Assembly: GCA_046094505.1 (NCBI GenBank)
Contig: JBJTHN010000065.1
Location: forward strand, 1-64,000
Length of the DNA: 64,000 nucleotides
Direction: 5' to 3'
Source of the DNA: RFTU01 sp046094505
GTDB taxonomy: Bacteria > Pseudomonadota > Gammaproteobacteria > Burkholderiales > Burkholderiaceae_C
A program made the translations under genes and the position numbers. Numbering within the stretch: position 1 is the first letter of the stretch; every line of letters begins with the position of its first letter. This document shows positions 17,666-26,740 of this stretch, piece by piece. Under the pieces are notes generated by a model. It saw only the letters and a list, made by a program, of their open reading frames with translations, was not told the origin of the DNA and made no database searches.

Positions 17666-18361
17666 ATGGACAACCAAGCCGCCCTGTTCTATGTGTTCTC
17701 CGCGGTGCTGCTGTTCGCAGCCCTGCGCGTGATCACCGCCCGCAGCACGGTACATGCCGCGCTGTTTCTCGTGCTGGCCTTCTTCAGCGCCTCCTGTGTG
17801 TGGATGCTGCTGCAGGCCGAGTTCTTGGCCATCACCCTGGTGCTCGTTTATGTCGGCGCAGTGATGGTGCTGTTCTTGTTTGTGGTCATGATGCTGGACA
17901 TCAACACCGACCAGTTTCGTCAGAACTTCTGGCAGCACCTGCCCTTGGCTGGGCTGATTGGTGCGGTCATTGCGGTGGAGATGGCCCTGGTGCTGATGAG
18001 CGGCTTCCGCGTGTCGCAGGCCGCACCGGTGGACCCCCGCCTGGCCGAGTACGGCAACACCCGTTTGCTGGGTATTGAGCTCTACACCCACTACCTGTAT
18101 CCGCTGCAACTGGCCGCCGTGCTGCTGTTGGTGGCGATGGTGGCCGCTCTGGCGCTGACGCTGCGCAAGCGCAAGGACGTTCGGGCCATGGATCCCGGCC
18201 AGCAGGTACGCGTCAAGCGGGCTGACCGGGTGCGCATCGTGTCGATGCCCGCTGAAGTGGAGCCGTCCGCGGCCCCCGCCGAGCCGGCGGACGGCGGCGG
18301 TGCACCTGGAGCGCAGGCGCCTGGGGCTGCGCCCGGGTCCGCAGGGAAGGGAGCCGCATGA
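17666..18361 (+). CDS. nuoJ: NADH-quinone oxidoreductase subunit J
   Basis: NuoJ is a five-helix membrane subunit near the E-channel; its third helix (about 54-78, VYVGAVMVLFLFVVMML) shows the pi-bulge region. The 231-residue product is longer than the E. coli protein (184) because of a tail after about residue 180: a basic stretch (VRVKRADRVRIV) followed by about 40 residues of Ala/Pro/Gly with some acidic residues. The tail looks disordered. The stop overlaps the nuoK start. Confidence 0.95.
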   Translation: MDNQAALFYVFSAVLLFAALRVITARSTVHAALFLVLAFFSASCVWMLLQAEFLAITLVLVYVGAVMVLFLFVVMMLDINTDQFRQNFWQHLPLAGLIGAVIAVEMALVLMSGFRVSQAAPVDPRLAEYGNTRLLGIELYTHYLYPLQLAAVLLLVAMVAALALTLRKRKDVRAMDPGQQVRVKRADRVRIVSMPAEVEPSAAPAEPADGGGAPGAQAPGAAPGSAGKGAA

Positions 18362-18672
18362 TGGGTTCGATCACCTTGGGACACTACCTGTCGCTGGGCG
18401 CCATCCTGTTTGCGCTGTCGGTGATTGGCATCTTCCTCAACCGACGCAACCTCATCGTGCTGCTCATGGCCATTGAGTTGATGCTGTTGGCCGTGAACCT
18501 GAACTTCGTGGCCTTCTCACACTACCTGGGCGACATGGCAGGCCAGGTCTTCGTGTTCTTCATCCTCACCGTCGCTGCGGCTGAATCGGCCATTGGCTTG
18601 GCGATCCTGGTGGTGCTGTTCCGCAACCGAGCCTCGATCAATGTCGAGGAACTCGACACCCTCAAGGGTTGA
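18358..18672 (+). CDS. nuoK: NADH-quinone oxidoreductase subunit K
   Basis: NuoK is the small three-helix subunit related to MrpC, with conserved membrane glutamates in helix 2 (within LLMAIELMLLAVNLNF) and helix 3 (AAAESAIGLAILV). It is 104 residues from the ATG at 18358, which overlaps the nuoJ stop as ATGA; a second ATG follows at once at 18361. Confidence 0.97.
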   Translation: MMGSITLGHYLSLGAILFALSVIGIFLNRRNLIVLLMAIELMLLAVNLNFVAFSHYLGDMAGQVFVFFILTVAAAESAIGLAILVVLFRNRASINVEELDTLKG

Positions 18673-18677
18673 CCACC

Positions 18678-20702
18678 ATGGCAGCAGAACTTTCCTCCAG
18701 CACGCTGTTGGCCGTTCTCCTGGCCCCCTTGGCCGGAGCCATCATCGCCGGCTTTTTCGGCCGCTATGTGGGGCGTCGCGGCTCGCATTTCTTCACCATC
18801 CTGGGTGTGCTCATCAGCTTCATCCTGTCGGCCATGGTGCTCAAGAGCGTGGCCATTGATGGCGCTCGATTCAACCAGACCATCTATGAATGGATGGTGA
18901 TCGGTGGCCTGAAGATGGAGGTCGGCTTCATGGTCGACGGGCTGACGGCCATGATGATGTGCGTGGTCACCTTCGTGTCCTTGATGGTGCACCTCTACAC
19001 CATCGGCTACATGGAGGACGACCCGGGGTACCAGCGCTTCTTCAGCTACATCTCGCTGTTCACCTTCTCCATGCTCATGCTGGTGATGAGCAACAACTTC
19101 CTGCAGCTGTTCTTCGGCTGGGAGGCGGTGGGCCTGATGTCGTATTTGCTGATCGGTTTCTGGTTCAAGAAGCCCACGGCGATCTTCGCCAACATGAAGG
19201 CCTTCCTCGTCAACCGGGTAGGGGACTTCGGCTTCATTTTGGGCATTGGCCTCGTGGTGGCGTACGCCGGAACCCTGAACTACACCGAGGCCTTTGCCAA
19301 GGCTGATGAGTTGGCCCAACTGGGTTTCCCCGGCACCGATTGGATGCTGATCACGGTGGCCTGCATCTGCTTGTTCATCGGGGCCATGGGCAAGAGCGCC
19401 CAGTTCCCGCTGCACGTGTGGCTGCCCGATTCCATGGAAGGCCCCACGCCGATCTCTGCGCTGATCCACGCCGCCACCATGGTGACCGCGGGCATCTTCA
19501 TGGTGGCCCGTATGTCACCTCTGTTTGAGTTGTCGGACACCGCCTTGAATTTCGTGATGGTCATTGGCGCCATCACGGCCTTGTTCATGGGCTTTTTGGG
19601 CATCATCCAAAACGACATCAAGCGCGTCGTGGCCTATTCCACGCTGTCCCAGTTGGGCTACATGACGGTGGCCCTGGGCGCTTCGGCCTACTCCGTGGCC
19701 GTGTTTCACCTGATGACCCATGCCTTCTTCAAGGCACTGCTCTTCCTGGCGGCGGGCTCGGTCATCATCGGCATGCACCATGACCAGGACATCCGCAACA
19801 TGGGCGGCTTGCGCAAGCACATGCCCATCACTTGGATCACGTCGCTGTTGGGTTCGCTGGCCTTGATCGGCACGCCACTGTTCGCGGGCTTCTACTCCAA
19901 GGACAGCATCATCATGGCCGTGGAAGCCAGCAACCTTCCGGGCACCCCCTTTGCGATCTTTGCGGTGGTGGCCGGCGTGTTCGTCACGGCCTTCTACAGC
20001 TTCCGCATGTATTTCCTGGTCTTCCACGGTGAAGAGCGCTTCCGCCACAAGCCTTACCCCGGCGAGCATGACCACCACCACGACGGCCATGAGGAAGACC
20101 ACACGCCGCACGAGTCTCCCTGGGTGGTGACGGCCCCGCTGCTGCTCCTGGCCGTGCCTTCGGTCCTGATCGGCTATATGACCATCGAGCCCATGCTCTT
20201 TGGCGGGTTCCTCCAGGATGCGATCGTGGTGGACGCTGCGCGCCACCCGGCCATGGCGCACTTGGCCGGTGAGTTCCATGGGGCCGTGGCCATGGCGCTG
20301 CACGGCTTGCAGACCTTGCCGTTCTGGCTCGCCCTGTCGGGCGTGGTGATGGCCTGGTGGTTCTACCTCAAGCAGCCGGCCATACCGGCGGCCATCGGCC
20401 GGGCCTTGGCACCCGTGGTCAAGGTGCTGGAGAACAAGTACTACATGGACGCCTTCAACGAGAAGGTGTTGGCCGCCGGTTCCCGTGCCCTGGGCACGGG
20501 TCTGTGGAAGGGTGGCGATGCCGCCGTCATCGATGGTCTGATCGTCAACGGGTCGGCCCGTGCGGTGGGGGCCCTGGCCGGACTGAGCCGTTTGGTGCAG
20601 ACCGGACACCTGTATTGGTACGCGCTGGTCATGCTCTTGGGCGTGTTCGGTTTCATGACATGGCGGCTGTGGCCGCATCTCACCGGCCTCTTCGGCCATT
20701 GA
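18678..20702 (+). CDS. nuoL: NADH-quinone oxidoreductase subunit L
   Basis: NuoL is the distal antiporter-like proton pump subunit of complex I and carries the long amphipathic lateral helix. The 674-residue product has the family's core (GWEAVGLMSYLLIGFW near 145, then SAQFPLHVWLPDSMEGPTP near 240) and a C-terminal hydrophobic helix. An unusual loop at about 463-480 is rich in His, Asp and Glu (EHDHHHDGHEEDHTPHES). The start was set at ATG 18678 with AAGGG upstream rather than the in-frame TTG at 18669. Confidence 0.97.
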   Translation: MAAELSSSTLLAVLLAPLAGAIIAGFFGRYVGRRGSHFFTILGVLISFILSAMVLKSVAIDGARFNQTIYEWMVIGGLKMEVGFMVDGLTAMMMCVVTFVSLMVHLYTIGYMEDDPGYQRFFSYISLFTFSMLMLVMSNNFLQLFFGWEAVGLMSYLLIGFWFKKPTAIFANMKAFLVNRVGDFGFILGIGLVVAYAGTLNYTEAFAKADELAQLGFPGTDWMLITVACICLFIGAMGKSAQFPLHVWLPDSMEGPTPISALIHAATMVTAGIFMVARMSPLFELSDTALNFVMVIGAITALFMGFLGIIQNDIKRVVAYSTLSQLGYMTVALGASAYSVAVFHLMTHAFFKALLFLAAGSVIIGMHHDQDIRNMGGLRKHMPITWITSLLGSLALIGTPLFAGFYSKDSIIMAVEASNLPGTPFAIFAVVAGVFVTAFYSFRMYFLVFHGEERFRHKPYPGEHDHHHDGHEEDHTPHESPWVVTAPLLLLAVPSVLIGYMTIEPMLFGGFLQDAIVVDAARHPAMAHLAGEFHGAVAMALHGLQTLPFWLALSGVVMAWWFYLKQPAIPAAIGRALAPVVKVLENKYYMDAFNEKVLAAGSRALGTGLWKGGDAAVIDGLIVNGSARAVGALAGLSRLVQTGHLYWYALVMLLGVFGFMTWRLWPHLTGLFGH

Positions 20703-20750
20703 TCGCCTGGGTCCACCCTGGCTCGTGCAGAAGAGGCGGAGAACAAAAAA

Positions 20751-22229
20751 ATGGGTTTGTTGAGTGTTGCCATCTGGCTGCCCATCGTGCTGGGCAGCTT
20801 GTTGTTGGTGATCGGGCGTGATGAGCATGCGGGTGTGGTGCGATGGTTGGCGCTGGCGGCGGCCGTGCTGTCCTTCCTGGTCACCATTCCGCTGATCACC
20901 GGTTTTGACACCGCGGCGGTGGGCATGCAGTTCGTCGAGAACCTGCCTTGGATCGACCGTTTCAATGTCCGCTACCACCTGGGTGTGGACGGTCTGTCGG
21001 TTTGGTTCATCTTGCTGACCGCCTTCATCACCATCGTGGTGGTGATCGCAGCCTGGGAGGTCATCGAGGACCGCGTGGCCCTGTACATGGGCGCCTTCCT
21101 GATCCTGTCGGGCCTGATGGTGGGCGTCTTCAGTGCGCTTGACGGCCTGCTGTTCTACATCTTCTTTGAGGCCACCCTGATCCCGATGTACATCATCATC
21201 GGGGTGTGGGGCGGCCCGCGTCGCGTGTATGCGGCCTTCAAGTTCTTCCTGTACACGCTCTTGGGCTCCCTGCTGATGTTGGTGGCCTTGCTGTACCTGT
21301 ACCTGCAGTCCGGCGGCAGCTTCGACATTCAGGCCTGGCACCAACTGCCCCTGCCGATGACGGCGCAGACGCTCTTGTTCTTTGCCTTCTTCGCAGCCTT
21401 CTCCGTAAAGGTGCCCATGTGGCCGGTGCACACCTGGCTGCCCGATGCGCACGTGGAAGCGCCCACCGGGGGTTCGGTGGTGCTGGCGGCCATCATGCTC
21501 AAGCTTGGGGCCTATGGCTTTGTGCGCTTTTCCATGCCCATCGCACCGGATGCCGCACGTGAATTTGACTGGCTGATGATCACGCTGAGCCTGATTGCGG
21601 TGGTCTACATCGGCCTGGTGGCCCTGGTGCAGCAGGACATGAAGAAGCTGGTGGCCTATTCGTCGATTGCCCACATGGGATTTGTGACCCTGGGCTTCTT
21701 CATCTTCAGCGACCTGGGGGTGGGCGGCGCGATTGTTCAGATGATCAGCCACGGATTTGTCTCCGGGGCGATGTTCCTGTGCATTGGCGTGCTCTACGAC
21801 CGTGTCCACTCGCGCGAGATTGCGGCCTACGGTGGGGTGGTCAACACGATGCCCAAGTTTGCGGCGTTTGCCGTGTTCTTTGCCATGGCCAATTGCGGGC
21901 TGCCGGGCACCGGGGGGTTCGTGGGTGAATGGATGGTGATCCTGGGCGCGGTTCAGTACGACTTCTGGATTGCGGGCTTGGCCTCCACCACCTTGGTCTT
22001 TGGTGCGGCCTACACGCTGTGGATGGTCAAGCGCGTGTATTTCGGCGACATCGCCAATGAGCAGGTGCGCGAGCTCACCGACCTGAACGACCGTGAGTTC
22101 TTCATGTTGGCGCTGCTGGCCTTGGCGGTGCTTTGGATGGGCCTGTACCCCAAGCCCTTCACCGACGTGATGCAGTCCTCCATTACCGAACTCCTGCGCC
22201 ATGTGGCGCTGTCCAAGCTGCCGGCCTGA
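20751..22229 (+). CDS. nuoM: NADH-quinone oxidoreductase subunit M
   Basis: NuoM is the second antiporter-like proton-pumping subunit. The 492-residue protein has about 14 helices. The essential TMH5 Glu lies in FYIFFEATLIPMYIIIG (near 135-151), and the TMH7 Lys region is in FSVKVPMWPVHTWLPDAHVE (near 218-237). The ribosome-binding site GGCGGAGAAC lies just upstream of an A-run before the ATG. The 48-base gap after nuoL shows no terminator. Confidence 0.98.
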   Translation: MGLLSVAIWLPIVLGSLLLVIGRDEHAGVVRWLALAAAVLSFLVTIPLITGFDTAAVGMQFVENLPWIDRFNVRYHLGVDGLSVWFILLTAFITIVVVIAAWEVIEDRVALYMGAFLILSGLMVGVFSALDGLLFYIFFEATLIPMYIIIGVWGGPRRVYAAFKFFLYTLLGSLLMLVALLYLYLQSGGSFDIQAWHQLPLPMTAQTLLFFAFFAAFSVKVPMWPVHTWLPDAHVEAPTGGSVVLAAIMLKLGAYGFVRFSMPIAPDAAREFDWLMITLSLIAVVYIGLVALVQQDMKKLVAYSSIAHMGFVTLGFFIFSDLGVGGAIVQMISHGFVSGAMFLCIGVLYDRVHSREIAAYGGVVNTMPKFAAFAVFFAMANCGLPGTGGFVGEWMVILGAVQYDFWIAGLASTTLVFGAAYTLWMVKRVYFGDIANEQVRELTDLNDREFFMLALLALAVLWMGLYPKPFTDVMQSSITELLRHVALSKLPA

Positions 22230-22248
22230 GCCCATGGAGACCACAAGC

Positions 22249-23730
22249 ATGACTTTGCTGAACTGGGTCGCCTTGACCCCCGAGATCTTCCTGCTGCTGG
22301 CCGCCTGTGCGATCGCCTTGGTGGATTTGTTCGTGGCCGATGAGAAGCGCCACTACACCCATTGGATGAGCCAGGCCGCTCTGGCCGTCACCGCCGTTCT
22401 GCACTTTCAGCAGTTCGATGCGGGTTTGACCGTCTATGCCCTGGGCAACATGGTGGTGATGGACCCCATGGGGCGGTTGTTGGGCGTCATGGCCACCCTG
22501 GCGATGATGATCACCTTGGCGTATGCACAGCCCTACATCGTTCACCGCGACATGCACAAAGGGGAGTTCTATGTGCTGGCGCTGCTGTCCTTGCTGGGTG
22601 TGCATGTGATGTTGTCGGCCAATGACTTCCTGGTGGTCTACATGGGCCTAGAGGTCATGAGCCTGTCGCTGTATGCGCTGGTGGCCTTGCGCCGCGATGA
22701 CGCCACCGCCACCGAAGCGGCCATGAAGTACTTTGTGCTGGGTGCCTTGGCCAGTGGCTTCCTGCTCTATGGCTTGTCGATGATGTACGGCGCCACGGGA
22801 ACGCTGGAGATCCCCAAGGTGTTCGAGGTCATCGCGCAGGGGCGGGTCAACAGCCAGGTCTTGGTGTTCGGCGTCGTGTTCATCGTGGCCGGGCTGGGCT
22901 TCAAGCTCGGCGTGGCACCTTTCCACATGTGGGTGCCCGACGTGTATCAGGGCTCGCCCACGGCGGTTACCCTGCTCATCGCCAGTGCGCCCAAGTTGGC
23001 CGCCTTTGCCATCACGATTCGACTGCTGGTTGAAGGCCTGCTGAAGGTGGCCGTGGACTGGCAGCAGATGCTGCTGTTCATGTCGGTGGTGTCCCTGGTG
23101 GTGGGCAACCTGGCGGCTATCGCCCAAACCAACCTCAAGCGCATGTTGGCCTACTCGGCCATTGCGCAGATGGGCTTCATGCTGCTGGCGCTGGGCTCTG
23201 GCGTGATTGGTGGTGACACGGCGGCGGCTGGAAACGCCTACAGCTCGGCCATGTTCTACATGGTGACTTACGTGCTCACCACCTTGGGCAGCTTCGGCTT
23301 GGTCATGCTGCTGGCGCGCGATGGTTTTGAGAGCGAGCAGATCGCCGACCTGGCGGGCTTGGCGCGCCGTCAACCCTGGATGGCGGCGGTGATGACGGTG
23401 TTCATGTTCTCCTTGGCTGGCATCCCGCCCACCATGGGGTTCTACGCCAAGCTGGCGGTGCTGCAGAGCCTGGTGACCACCGGCCAAGCGGCCTACATTG
23501 CGCTGGCGGTGGTGGCGGTGCTGCTGAGCCTGGTGGCGGCGTTCTACTACCTGCGGGTGGTCAAGGTCATGGTCTTCGATGAGCCAGCGCAAGGCATCAT
23601 CGAGCCTTCACAGGGGCCTGTCCGTGTGCTGCTGATGGTCAACGGTGCAGCGGTGTTGGTCTTGGGCTTGTTGCCTGGCGGCTTGATGGCGGTGTGTCGC
23701 GATGCGGTCATTCGTGCACTGGCCACCTGA
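22249..23730 (+). CDS. nuoN: NADH-quinone oxidoreductase subunit N
   Basis: NuoN is the third antiporter-like subunit and completes the complex I membrane arm. The product is 493 residues from ATG 22249. An in-frame ATG at 22234 is possible, but GGAG at 22236-22239 is well placed for 22249 and the N-terminus MTLLNWVALTPEIFLL is family-like. Conserved regions are VYMGLEVMSLSLYALVA (about 128-144, TMH5 Glu) and FKLGVAPFHMWVPDVYQGSP (about 218-237). Confidence 0.96.
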   Translation: MTLLNWVALTPEIFLLLAACAIALVDLFVADEKRHYTHWMSQAALAVTAVLHFQQFDAGLTVYALGNMVVMDPMGRLLGVMATLAMMITLAYAQPYIVHRDMHKGEFYVLALLSLLGVHVMLSANDFLVVYMGLEVMSLSLYALVALRRDDATATEAAMKYFVLGALASGFLLYGLSMMYGATGTLEIPKVFEVIAQGRVNSQVLVFGVVFIVAGLGFKLGVAPFHMWVPDVYQGSPTAVTLLIASAPKLAAFAITIRLLVEGLLKVAVDWQQMLLFMSVVSLVVGNLAAIAQTNLKRMLAYSAIAQMGFMLLALGSGVIGGDTAAAGNAYSSAMFYMVTYVLTTLGSFGLVMLLARDGFESEQIADLAGLARRQPWMAAVMTVFMFSLAGIPPTMGFYAKLAVLQSLVTTGQAAYIALAVVAVLLSLVAAFYYLRVVKVMVFDEPAQGIIEPSQGPVRVLLMVNGAAVLVLGLLPGGLMAVCRDAVIRALAT

Positions 23731-23751
23731 GCAACATCCATCGGAGCGCTG

Positions 23752-24078
23752 ATGGACATCGCATTCGAAGTGGGCTTGGTGTTGGCGGTCGGCCTGCTTC
23801 TGGCCAACCTGCCCTTTGTCAACGAGCGCCTGTTTGTGGTGGGGCCCAAGCGGGCCCCCAAGCACCTGGGCTGGCGGCTGCTGGAGCTGTTGCTGGGCTG
23901 CGGGCTGTGCATCGGCCTGGGATTCGCCCTGGAGGCGGGCATCGGCCAGCGGCATGTCCAGGGATGGGCCTTCTACGTGGCCATGGGCAGCCTTTTTCTG
24001 ACCTTCGCCTTCCCCGGATTTGTGTGGCGTTACTTGCGCCGTTCGCGCCCGGCCAGCCGTGTGGCGGATGAGGCCTGA
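23752..24078 (+). CDS. DUF2818 family small membrane protein
   Basis: This 108-residue protein has three predicted membrane helices (about 3-23, 40-64 and 71-94), a short basic loop (GPKRAPKHLGWR) between helices 1 and 2, and a basic C-terminal tail. It matches the DUF2818 family as I know it, which is found right after nuoN in Burkholderiales and relatives. No function is established. Its fixed position (21 bases after nuoN, same strand) makes a role in complex I assembly or stability reasonable, but that is inference. Its stop lies within the start region of the Nudix gene (11-base overlap), so the two are likely translated together. Confidence 0.85.
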   Translation: MDIAFEVGLVLAVGLLLANLPFVNERLFVVGPKRAPKHLGWRLLELLLGCGLCIGLGFALEAGIGQRHVQGWAFYVAMGSLFLTFAFPGFVWRYLRRSRPASRVADEA

Positions 24079-24715
24079 AGATCGGCGGCTGCATGAGGAG
24101 CCTGTTGCGTCCGAACAGGTGCTGCAGGGCTCGTTCCTGCAGGTGTTTCGAGACCAGGCCCGCTTGTCCAACGGATCCCTGGTGCAGCGGGAGTACATCC
24201 GCCACCCAGGTGCGGTGATGGTGGTGCCGCTGCTGCGGCCGGACCGTTTCATCATGGAGCGGCAGTACCGCTACCCCCTTCAACAGGTCTTGCTGGAGTT
24301 TCCAGCAGGCAAGCGCGACCCCGAAGAGCCCACCTTGTTCACCGGGATGCGGGAACTGTTGGAGGAGACCGGCTATCGCGCGCAAGAGTGGGCCGTGGCC
24401 GGTCGCTTGCACAACGCAGCGGCGTACTCCGATGAGTTCATAGAGGTCTGGTTGGCACGAGGCTTGGAAGCGGGGCCGTCCCAGCTCGATGCCGACGAAT
24501 TGCTCGACACCTGCGAGATGGGTTTGCAGGAGCTGCAGACGCTGGCCGCGCGCGGCGAGTTGAGCGACGCCAAGACCCAGATTGGTCTGTTGTGGCTGGA
24601 GCACTGGGCAGCGGGCCGTTGGCAGCCTCGTTTTCAGAGTCCGCAGGCCTGGTGTGCCGAGCTGGGCCTGCCCCAGCCCGATTCGACCCTGTTGCCAGCA
24701 CACCTGGGCATCTGA
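24068..24715 (+). CDS. Nudix hydrolase, ADP-ribose pyrophosphatase type
   Basis: The 215-residue protein contains a complete Nudix box, G-x5-E-x7-REL-x-EE-x-G, from the Gly of AGKRDPEE to the Gly of EETGY (about residues 79-101). The layout (N-terminal domain-swap strand region, then VMVVPLLRPDRFIMERQYRYP) is that of the ADP-ribose pyrophosphatase/NudF group, which splits ADP-ribose to AMP and ribose 5-phosphate. Substrate specificity was not tested and NADH is an alternative. The start at ATG 24068 overlaps the DUF2818 gene by 11 bases. Placement behind the NADH dehydrogenase operon hints at NAD turnover housekeeping. Confidence 0.85.
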   Translation: MRPEDRRLHEEPVASEQVLQGSFLQVFRDQARLSNGSLVQREYIRHPGAVMVVPLLRPDRFIMERQYRYPLQQVLLEFPAGKRDPEEPTLFTGMRELLEETGYRAQEWAVAGRLHNAAAYSDEFIEVWLARGLEAGPSQLDADELLDTCEMGLQELQTLAARGELSDAKTQIGLLWLEHWAAGRWQPRFQSPQAWCAELGLPQPDSTLLPAHLGI

Positions 24716-24731
24716 ACCTATCATGTGCGCA

Positions 24732-25256
24732 ATGAAGGTCTTCGACTTGGGCTGCAAGGCGGGCCATGCCTTTGAGGGCTGGTTCGCCTCGGATGACGAC
24801 TATGCCCAGCAGACCCAGCGCGGTTTGCTGGAGTGCCCTTTCTGCGCATCCAAGGACATCAACAAGCGCTTGAGCGCCCCACGCTTGAACCTGGGTCGCA
24901 GTGGGCTGCATGAAGCTGCTGGGTCTGACGTCCAAACCACTGACAGCACCGGTGTGGACCCTCAGGGGTCACCTTCCGAGGTGGGCGCGCACCAGCGGCC
25001 TCCGTCACCCGAAGAGGCCGCCACCATGGCCCTGATGCAACAGGCGTGGCTCAAAGCGGTTCGCCACGTGATCGAGAGCACTGAAGACGTGGGTGGGCGG
25101 TTTGCCGAGGAGGCGCGGCGCATCCACTATGGAGAGTCCCCCGAGCGAGGGATTCGGGGGCAAACCACCGCGCAGGAGCGCGAGTCCTTGCTCGACGAGG
25201 GCATTGAGGTGGTGCCCCTGCCCATGCCCAAGGGCCTGGGCGGTCCCCTCCAATAA
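24732..25256 (+). CDS. DUF1178 family protein with zinc-ribbon-like cysteines
   Basis: This 174-residue protein matches the DUF1178 family, which has no known function. The N-terminus MKVFDLGCKAGHAFEGWF and the later CPFC motif (about 34-37) give a Cys/His plus Cys-x2-Cys set that could bind zinc, as in the FmdB-like zinc ribbons. The middle (about 60-95) is low-complexity, and the C-terminal part has the conserved segment VGGRFAEEARRIHYGE followed by EGIEVVPLPMPKG. ATG 24732 gives the family's usual start; ATG 24723 is an alternative three codons upstream. It ends the rightward nuo-linked run; glcD-like ends 32 bases away on the other strand. Confidence 0.8.
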   Translation: MKVFDLGCKAGHAFEGWFASDDDYAQQTQRGLLECPFCASKDINKRLSAPRLNLGRSGLHEAAGSDVQTTDSTGVDPQGSPSEVGAHQRPPSPEEAATMALMQQAWLKAVRHVIESTEDVGGRFAEEARRIHYGESPERGIRGQTTAQERESLLDEGIEVVPLPMPKGLGGPLQ

Positions 25257-25288
25257 CGGCACCGCGCTGGCCGGGGCTGGATGTCGGC

Positions 25289-26740
25289 CTAGACCACCCG
25301 CCCCGGATTCAACGTCCCCCGAGGGTCAAAGGCGGCCTTCAGGCGCTTCATCAGGGCCAAGGCCACAGGGTCTTTGCGGTGCACCAGCTCATCGCGCTTG
25401 AGTCGCCCAATCCCGTGTTCGGCGGAGATCGAGCCCTGGTGCCGCTGGACCGCATCGTAGACCAGTGCATGGATGGCCGGCTCCTGCGCTTGCAGGAAGT
25501 CAGGTGCGGCCACGGCGGGTGGCGCCTGAACGTTGTAGTGCAGGTTGCCATCACCGAGGTGCCCGAAATTCACCAGGCGGCAGCCCGGGTGCGCCCGGGT
25601 CAGGGCTGCATCCGTCTCGGCGATGAACATCGGGATGCGAGACACCGGGATCGAAATGTCGTGCTTGATGTTCAGGCCTTCTTCGGCCTGTGCCAAGGGG
25701 ATGGCCTCTCGCAGGTGCCACAAGCCGCGGGACTCGGTCAGGTTCTTGGCCACCACAGCATCGTCGATCACACCCTCGTCCAGGGCCTGCGCCAGAAGCG
25801 CCTCCAGCCGCTGCTGCGCCTGCTGCGGACCTTGCTCATCCGATTGCTCCAACAGGACGCTCCAGGCGGGCACATGCTGCGCTGTGCACAGGGGTTGTGC
25901 GATTTGCGGCAGGTGGCGCGCCACCAGCTCTCGCGAGAAGGCGTTCATCAGCTCAAACCCCGTGAGCGTGGCGCCCAGTTGGGTTCGGGCCAGACGCAGC
26001 AATCGCACGGCCTGCACGGGACTCGCGCAACTGGCCAGGGCCGTCATCACCGCAGCCGGTTGCGGCACCAGCTTCAGCGTGGCCGCGGTGATCACCCCCA
26101 GGGTGCCCTCGCTGCCGATGTACAGGTCCCGCAGGTCATAGCCCGTGTTGTCCTTGCGAAGGCCGCTCAAGCCCTGGAGCAGTTCGCCTTCTGCAGTGAC
26201 CACCTCAAGCCCCAGGCACAGCTCGCGCGCATTGCCGTAGCGCAGCACCTGCGTGCCGCCGGCGTTGCTGGCCAGGTTGCCCCCAATGGTGCAGCTGCCT
26301 TCAGCAGCCAGGCTCAAGGGAAACAGCAGTCCACGGTCTGCAGCCGCAGCCTGGACCGATTGCAAGATGCAGCCCGCTTCCACCGTCATGGTGAGGTTGT
26401 CCGCATCGATCTCGCGAACGCGGTTCAGGCGCCGCAGGGACAGCACTATCTGGGTACCGGTTTCATCCGGTGTTCCGCCACCCACCAAGCCGGTGTGGCC
26501 CCCTTGCGGAACCAGTGACACGCCGGCTTGCGCGCAGGCCCGCACGATCCTGCAGACTTGATCGGCATCGGCCGGGCGCACCACGGCCAAGGCACGGCCG
26601 TGCCAGCGGCGGCGCCAGTCCCGCTCATAGGCCTCCAAACCATCCCCGGTCAACACATGGTCGTTCCCGGTGATGGCCTGCAAGTCTTGGAGCAGGGACG
26701 AATGCCGCATGCCGTCCCCGGTCGTGTCAGGGGCGCCCAT
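25289..26740 (-). CDS. FAD-linked oxidase, GlcD / D-2-hydroxyacid dehydrogenase type
   Basis: This 483-residue flavoprotein has a PCMH-type FAD domain: PQGGHTGLVGGGTPD (about 80-94), then GSCTIGGNLASNAGGTQVLRYG (about 145-166). A C-terminal oxidase domain carries NFGHLGDGNLHYNV and ISAEHGIGRLKRDEL and ends with the family closing segment around FDPRGTLNPGRV. Members oxidise D-lactate, glycolate or D-2-hydroxyglutarate, and the substrate is not clear here. The start at 26740 was chosen because AGGAGG sits 10 bases upstream and its ATG overlaps the preceding stop (TGATG). An internal ATG at 26710 would give 473 residues. Confidence 0.85.
   Translation of the reverse strand: MGAPDTTGDGMRHSSLLQDLQAITGNDHVLTGDGLEAYERDWRRRWHGRALAVVRPADADQVCRIVRACAQAGVSLVPQGGHTGLVGGGTPDETGTQIVLSLRRLNRVREIDADNLTMTVEAGCILQSVQAAAADRGLLFPLSLAAEGSCTIGGNLASNAGGTQVLRYGNARELCLGLEVVTAEGELLQGLSGLRKDNTGYDLRDLYIGSEGTLGVITAATLKLVPQPAAVMTALASCASPVQAVRLLRLARTQLGATLTGFELMNAFSRELVARHLPQIAQPLCTAQHVPAWSVLLEQSDEQGPQQAQQRLEALLAQALDEGVIDDAVVAKNLTESRGLWHLREAIPLAQAEEGLNIKHDISIPVSRIPMFIAETDAALTRAHPGCRLVNFGHLGDGNLHYNVQAPPAVAAPDFLQAQEPAIHALVYDAVQRHQGSISAEHGIGRLKRDELVHRKDPVALALMKRLKAAFDPRGTLNPGRVV

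Noticed and set aside
19515..22250. A 911-codon open frame on the minus strand across nuoL-nuoM
   Set aside because: It is antisense to two clear membrane-subunit genes and is rich in His, Gln, Arg and Gly, as expected from reverse complement of GC-rich coding DNA. It has no family match I can see.
25379..26518. A 379-codon plus-strand frame opposite the FAD-linked oxidase
   Set aside because: The minus-strand gene has the FAD and C-terminal motifs; the plus frame is Gln/Arg/His-rich noise.
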